DNA from: UBA4615 sp044360485
Lineage (GTDB): Bacteria; Pseudomonadota; Gammaproteobacteria; Burkholderiales; Burkholderiaceae_E
Length of the DNA: 6,802 nt
Reading direction: 5' to 3'
NCBI GenBank assembly: GCA_044360485.1
Contig: JBIKKG010000188.1
Coordinates: forward strand, 1 to 6,802
Below the pieces are notes generated by a model. It searched no databases and was not told the DNA's origin. It worked only from the letters and a program-made list of their open reading frames with translations. The translations under genes were made by a program, and so were the position numbers. The first letter of the stretch is position 1, and each line of letters opens with the position of its first letter. Shown here one piece after another: positions 5,256 through 6,802 of the stretch.

Positions 5256-6359
5256 ATGTTGATGATCAAGGCAAACCGGGACGCCATCCTTCGGCCCTTG
5301 CAGATGGTGGCCGGCATTGTTGAACGCCGTCATACGCTGCCAATTTTGGCCAATGTGCTGATCCGCAAACAAGGCGATCAGGTATCGTTTCTGGCCACTG
5401 ACATCGAGATTCAAATTCAAACCTCAGCGGCCATTGCTGCAGGTTCGGAAGATGTGGCGATCACGGTCAACACCCGAAAGCTGATCGACATCCTGCGCTC
5501 ACTGCCGGAAAGCGAAGTGAGCATCAGCCTGAGTGCTCGCAAGTTGACCATTGCATCGGGCAAGAGCCGCTTCTCATTGCAGACTCTAGGCCCCGAGGAA
5601 TTTCCTACGGTAGCCGCCAACGATCATCCTGGGGTGAGTTTTACCCTGCCGCAAAAGCAGCTGCGTCATCTGTTTGCGATGGTGCATTTCGCGATGGCAC
5701 AACAAGACATTCGTTACTACCTGAACGGTCTGCTGTTTGTGGTGGATGGTGCGCACATTCGCGTTGTTGCGACGGATGGTCACCGGTTGGCTTATTGCGC
5801 AGCCGACATAGGTCAAGTTGCTGGTCGCCAGGATGTGATCATCCCCCGCAAGACCATTACCGAGCTGCAGCGGCTTTTATCTGATACGGATGAACCGATT
5901 GAGGTTCGTATAGCAACCAACCAGATCCGCTTTCGTTTTGGTGAAGTCGAATTGCTTTCCAAGCTGGTCGAAGGCAAGTTCCCTGATTATCACCGGGTCA
6001 TTCCAAGCGGTTATACCAAAGCGATCGTGGTGGCTCGCGATGCCTGGGCAAGCGCTCTGGCACGCGCGTCGATTCTGACCTCCGAGAAATTCAAGGGCGT
6101 ACGGTTCACCTTGTCCGACAGTGCGTTGAAGATCCAGACCAGCAACTCCGAACAGGAAGAAGCAGTCGAAGAACTCGACGTGGACTATTCCGGACCGGCG
6201 CTAGAGGTGGGATTCAATGTGACCTACCTCCTGGATGCACTGAACAACCTCAAAACCGACTCAGTCAAAGCTGAGTTTGGCGACGCCAATTCCAGTGCAC
6301 TGATCTCCATACCAGGCGACGACAGTTTCAAGTATGTCGTCATGCCGATGCGAATCTGA
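5256..6359 (+). CDS. dnaN: DNA polymerase III beta subunit (sliding clamp)
   Basis: This 367-residue protein forms a dimeric ring around DNA that tethers DNA polymerase III and many other partners. It has the usual length and three repeated clamp domains (about 1-120, 121-250, 251-367). Landmarks are RDAILRPLQMVAGIVERRHT (8-27), the glycine-containing RYYLNGLLF (153-161), VVATDGHRLAY (170-180), LVEGKFPDYHRVIP (237-250) and the C-terminal YVVMPMRI (360-367). Thr173, His176, Arg177 and the terminal MPMR belong to the pocket that binds partner peptides in E. coli. The ATG at 5256 is preferred over the ATG two codons on (5262), because MLMIKANRD matches the family's usual spacing (MxLxxxxRD) and AAAGG lies 8 bases upstream. 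It sits 259 bp after dnaA and 4 bp before gyrB, suggesting co-transcription with gyrB. Nothing is missing or unusual. Confidence 0.99.
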   Translation: MLMIKANRDAILRPLQMVAGIVERRHTLPILANVLIRKQGDQVSFLATDIEIQIQTSAAIAAGSEDVAITVNTRKLIDILRSLPESEVSISLSARKLTIASGKSRFSLQTLGPEEFPTVAANDHPGVSFTLPQKQLRHLFAMVHFAMAQQDIRYYLNGLLFVVDGAHIRVVATDGHRLAYCAADIGQVAGRQDVIIPRKTITELQRLLSDTDEPIEVRIATNQIRFRFGEVELLSKLVEGKFPDYHRVIPSGYTKAIVVARDAWASALARASILTSEKFKGVRFTLSDSALKIQTSNSEQEEAVEELDVDYSGPALEVGFNVTYLLDALNNLKTDSVKAEFGDANSSALISIPGDDSFKYVVMPMRI

Positions 6360-6363
6360 AGAA

Positions 6364-6802
6364 ATGAGCGACACCCCTATGACCGTGGAAAACGGCAGTT
6401 CTGGCAATAGCACCGACAGCAACCCCGCAGGCAACGATTACGGCGCAGCCTCCATTCAGATCCTTGAAGGATTAGAGGCCGTCCGCAAGCGCCCGGGTAT
6501 GTATATCGGTGACACTTCCGATGGAACCGGTCTGCATCATCTGGTCTTCGAGGTAGTGGACAACTCGATCGACGAAGCGTTGGCGGGCTATTGCGACGAC
6601 ATCGTGGTCACCATCCATACCGATAACTCCATCTCTGTGCATGACAACGGCCGCGGTATTCCTACTGGCCTGAAGATGGATGACAAGCACGAGCCCAAGC
6701 GCTCTGCCGCCGAAATCGCGCTGACCGAACTGCATGCCGGTGGCAAGTTCAATCAGAACAGCTACAAGGTGTCAGGTGGCCTGCACGGTGTGGGGGTGTC
6801 CT
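6364..6802 (+). CDS. gyrB: DNA gyrase subunit B, N-terminal part (cut by window edge)
   Basis: The first 146 residues of the ATPase subunit of DNA gyrase, which with GyrA introduces negative supercoils; the full protein is usually a little over 800 residues. The GHKL ATPase fold is evident: GLEAVRKRPGMYIGD (36-50), EVVDNSIDEALAG (63-75) with catalytic Glu63 and Mg-binding Asn67 (E. coli Glu42 and Asn46), DNGRGIP (94-100; Asp94 matches Asp73, which contacts adenine), and the ATP-lid region GGKFNQNSYKVSGGLHGVGV (126-145). The ATG at 6364 follows the dnaN stop by only 4 bases and gives the MSD start common in relatives. A second in-frame ATG lies at 6379. The GAAGAA overlapping the dnaN stop is at best a weak ribosome-binding site, so coupling with dnaN is likely. 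About 24 Ser/Asn/Gly-rich residues precede the conserved Tyr26-Gly, longer than in E. coli. Confidence 0.98.
   Translation, partial: MSDTPMTVENGSSGNSTDSNPAGNDYGAASIQILEGLEAVRKRPGMYIGDTSDGTGLHHLVFEVVDNSIDEALAGYCDDIVVTIHTDNSISVHDNGRGIPTGLKMDDKHEPKRSAAEIALTELHAGGKFNQNSYKVSGGLHGVGVS

Overview
The window is the replication-origin neighbourhood of a bacterial chromosome, almost certainly a betaproteobacterium of the order Burkholderiales. The evidence is the gene order, the 44-residue L34 protein, the wording of YidC, DnaA and GyrB (for example a lysine where E. coli YidC has its groove arginine, and KHEPKRSAAE in GyrB), and a moderately high GC content. Some of the wording recalls the Alcaligenaceae, but that placement is an inference.

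Two gene blocks point away from a shared control region at about 3372-3559. To the left, on the minus strand, are rpmH (ribosomal protein L34), rnpA (RNase P protein), yidD (membrane-insertion factor) and yidC (membrane insertase). They are tightly packed, with a 20-bp gap, a 4-bp overlap and a 26-bp gap. Beyond yidC, still on the minus strand, is the first half of a CysB-type LysR regulator that starts at GTG and is cut by the window edge. To the right, on the plus strand, are dnaA (initiator), dnaN (sliding clamp) and the first 146 codons of gyrB (gyrase B subunit).

The control region holds a strong promoter for rpmH (TTGACA, 17 bp, TGTAAT, minus strand). It also holds a perfect DnaA box lying inside a plausible dnaA promoter on the plus strand, which fits DnaA autoregulation. 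The 259-bp gap between dnaA and dnaN has a one-mismatch DnaA box next to an A-rich run, so it is the second candidate for part of oriC.

The genes fit together as the classic origin cluster: start of replication (dnaA), processive synthesis (dnaN) and supercoiling (gyrB) on one side, and tRNA maturation, the ribosome and membrane-protein insertion on the other. No mobile element, CRISPR array, tRNA, rRNA or accessory system was seen. The points worth a second look are local: the odd start and missing N-terminal motif of RnpA, tails on RnpA and YidD, a CysB-type gene where mnmE often sits, a dnaA start without a Shine-Dalgarno sequence, and a near-copy of the DnaA-box segment with one base missing.
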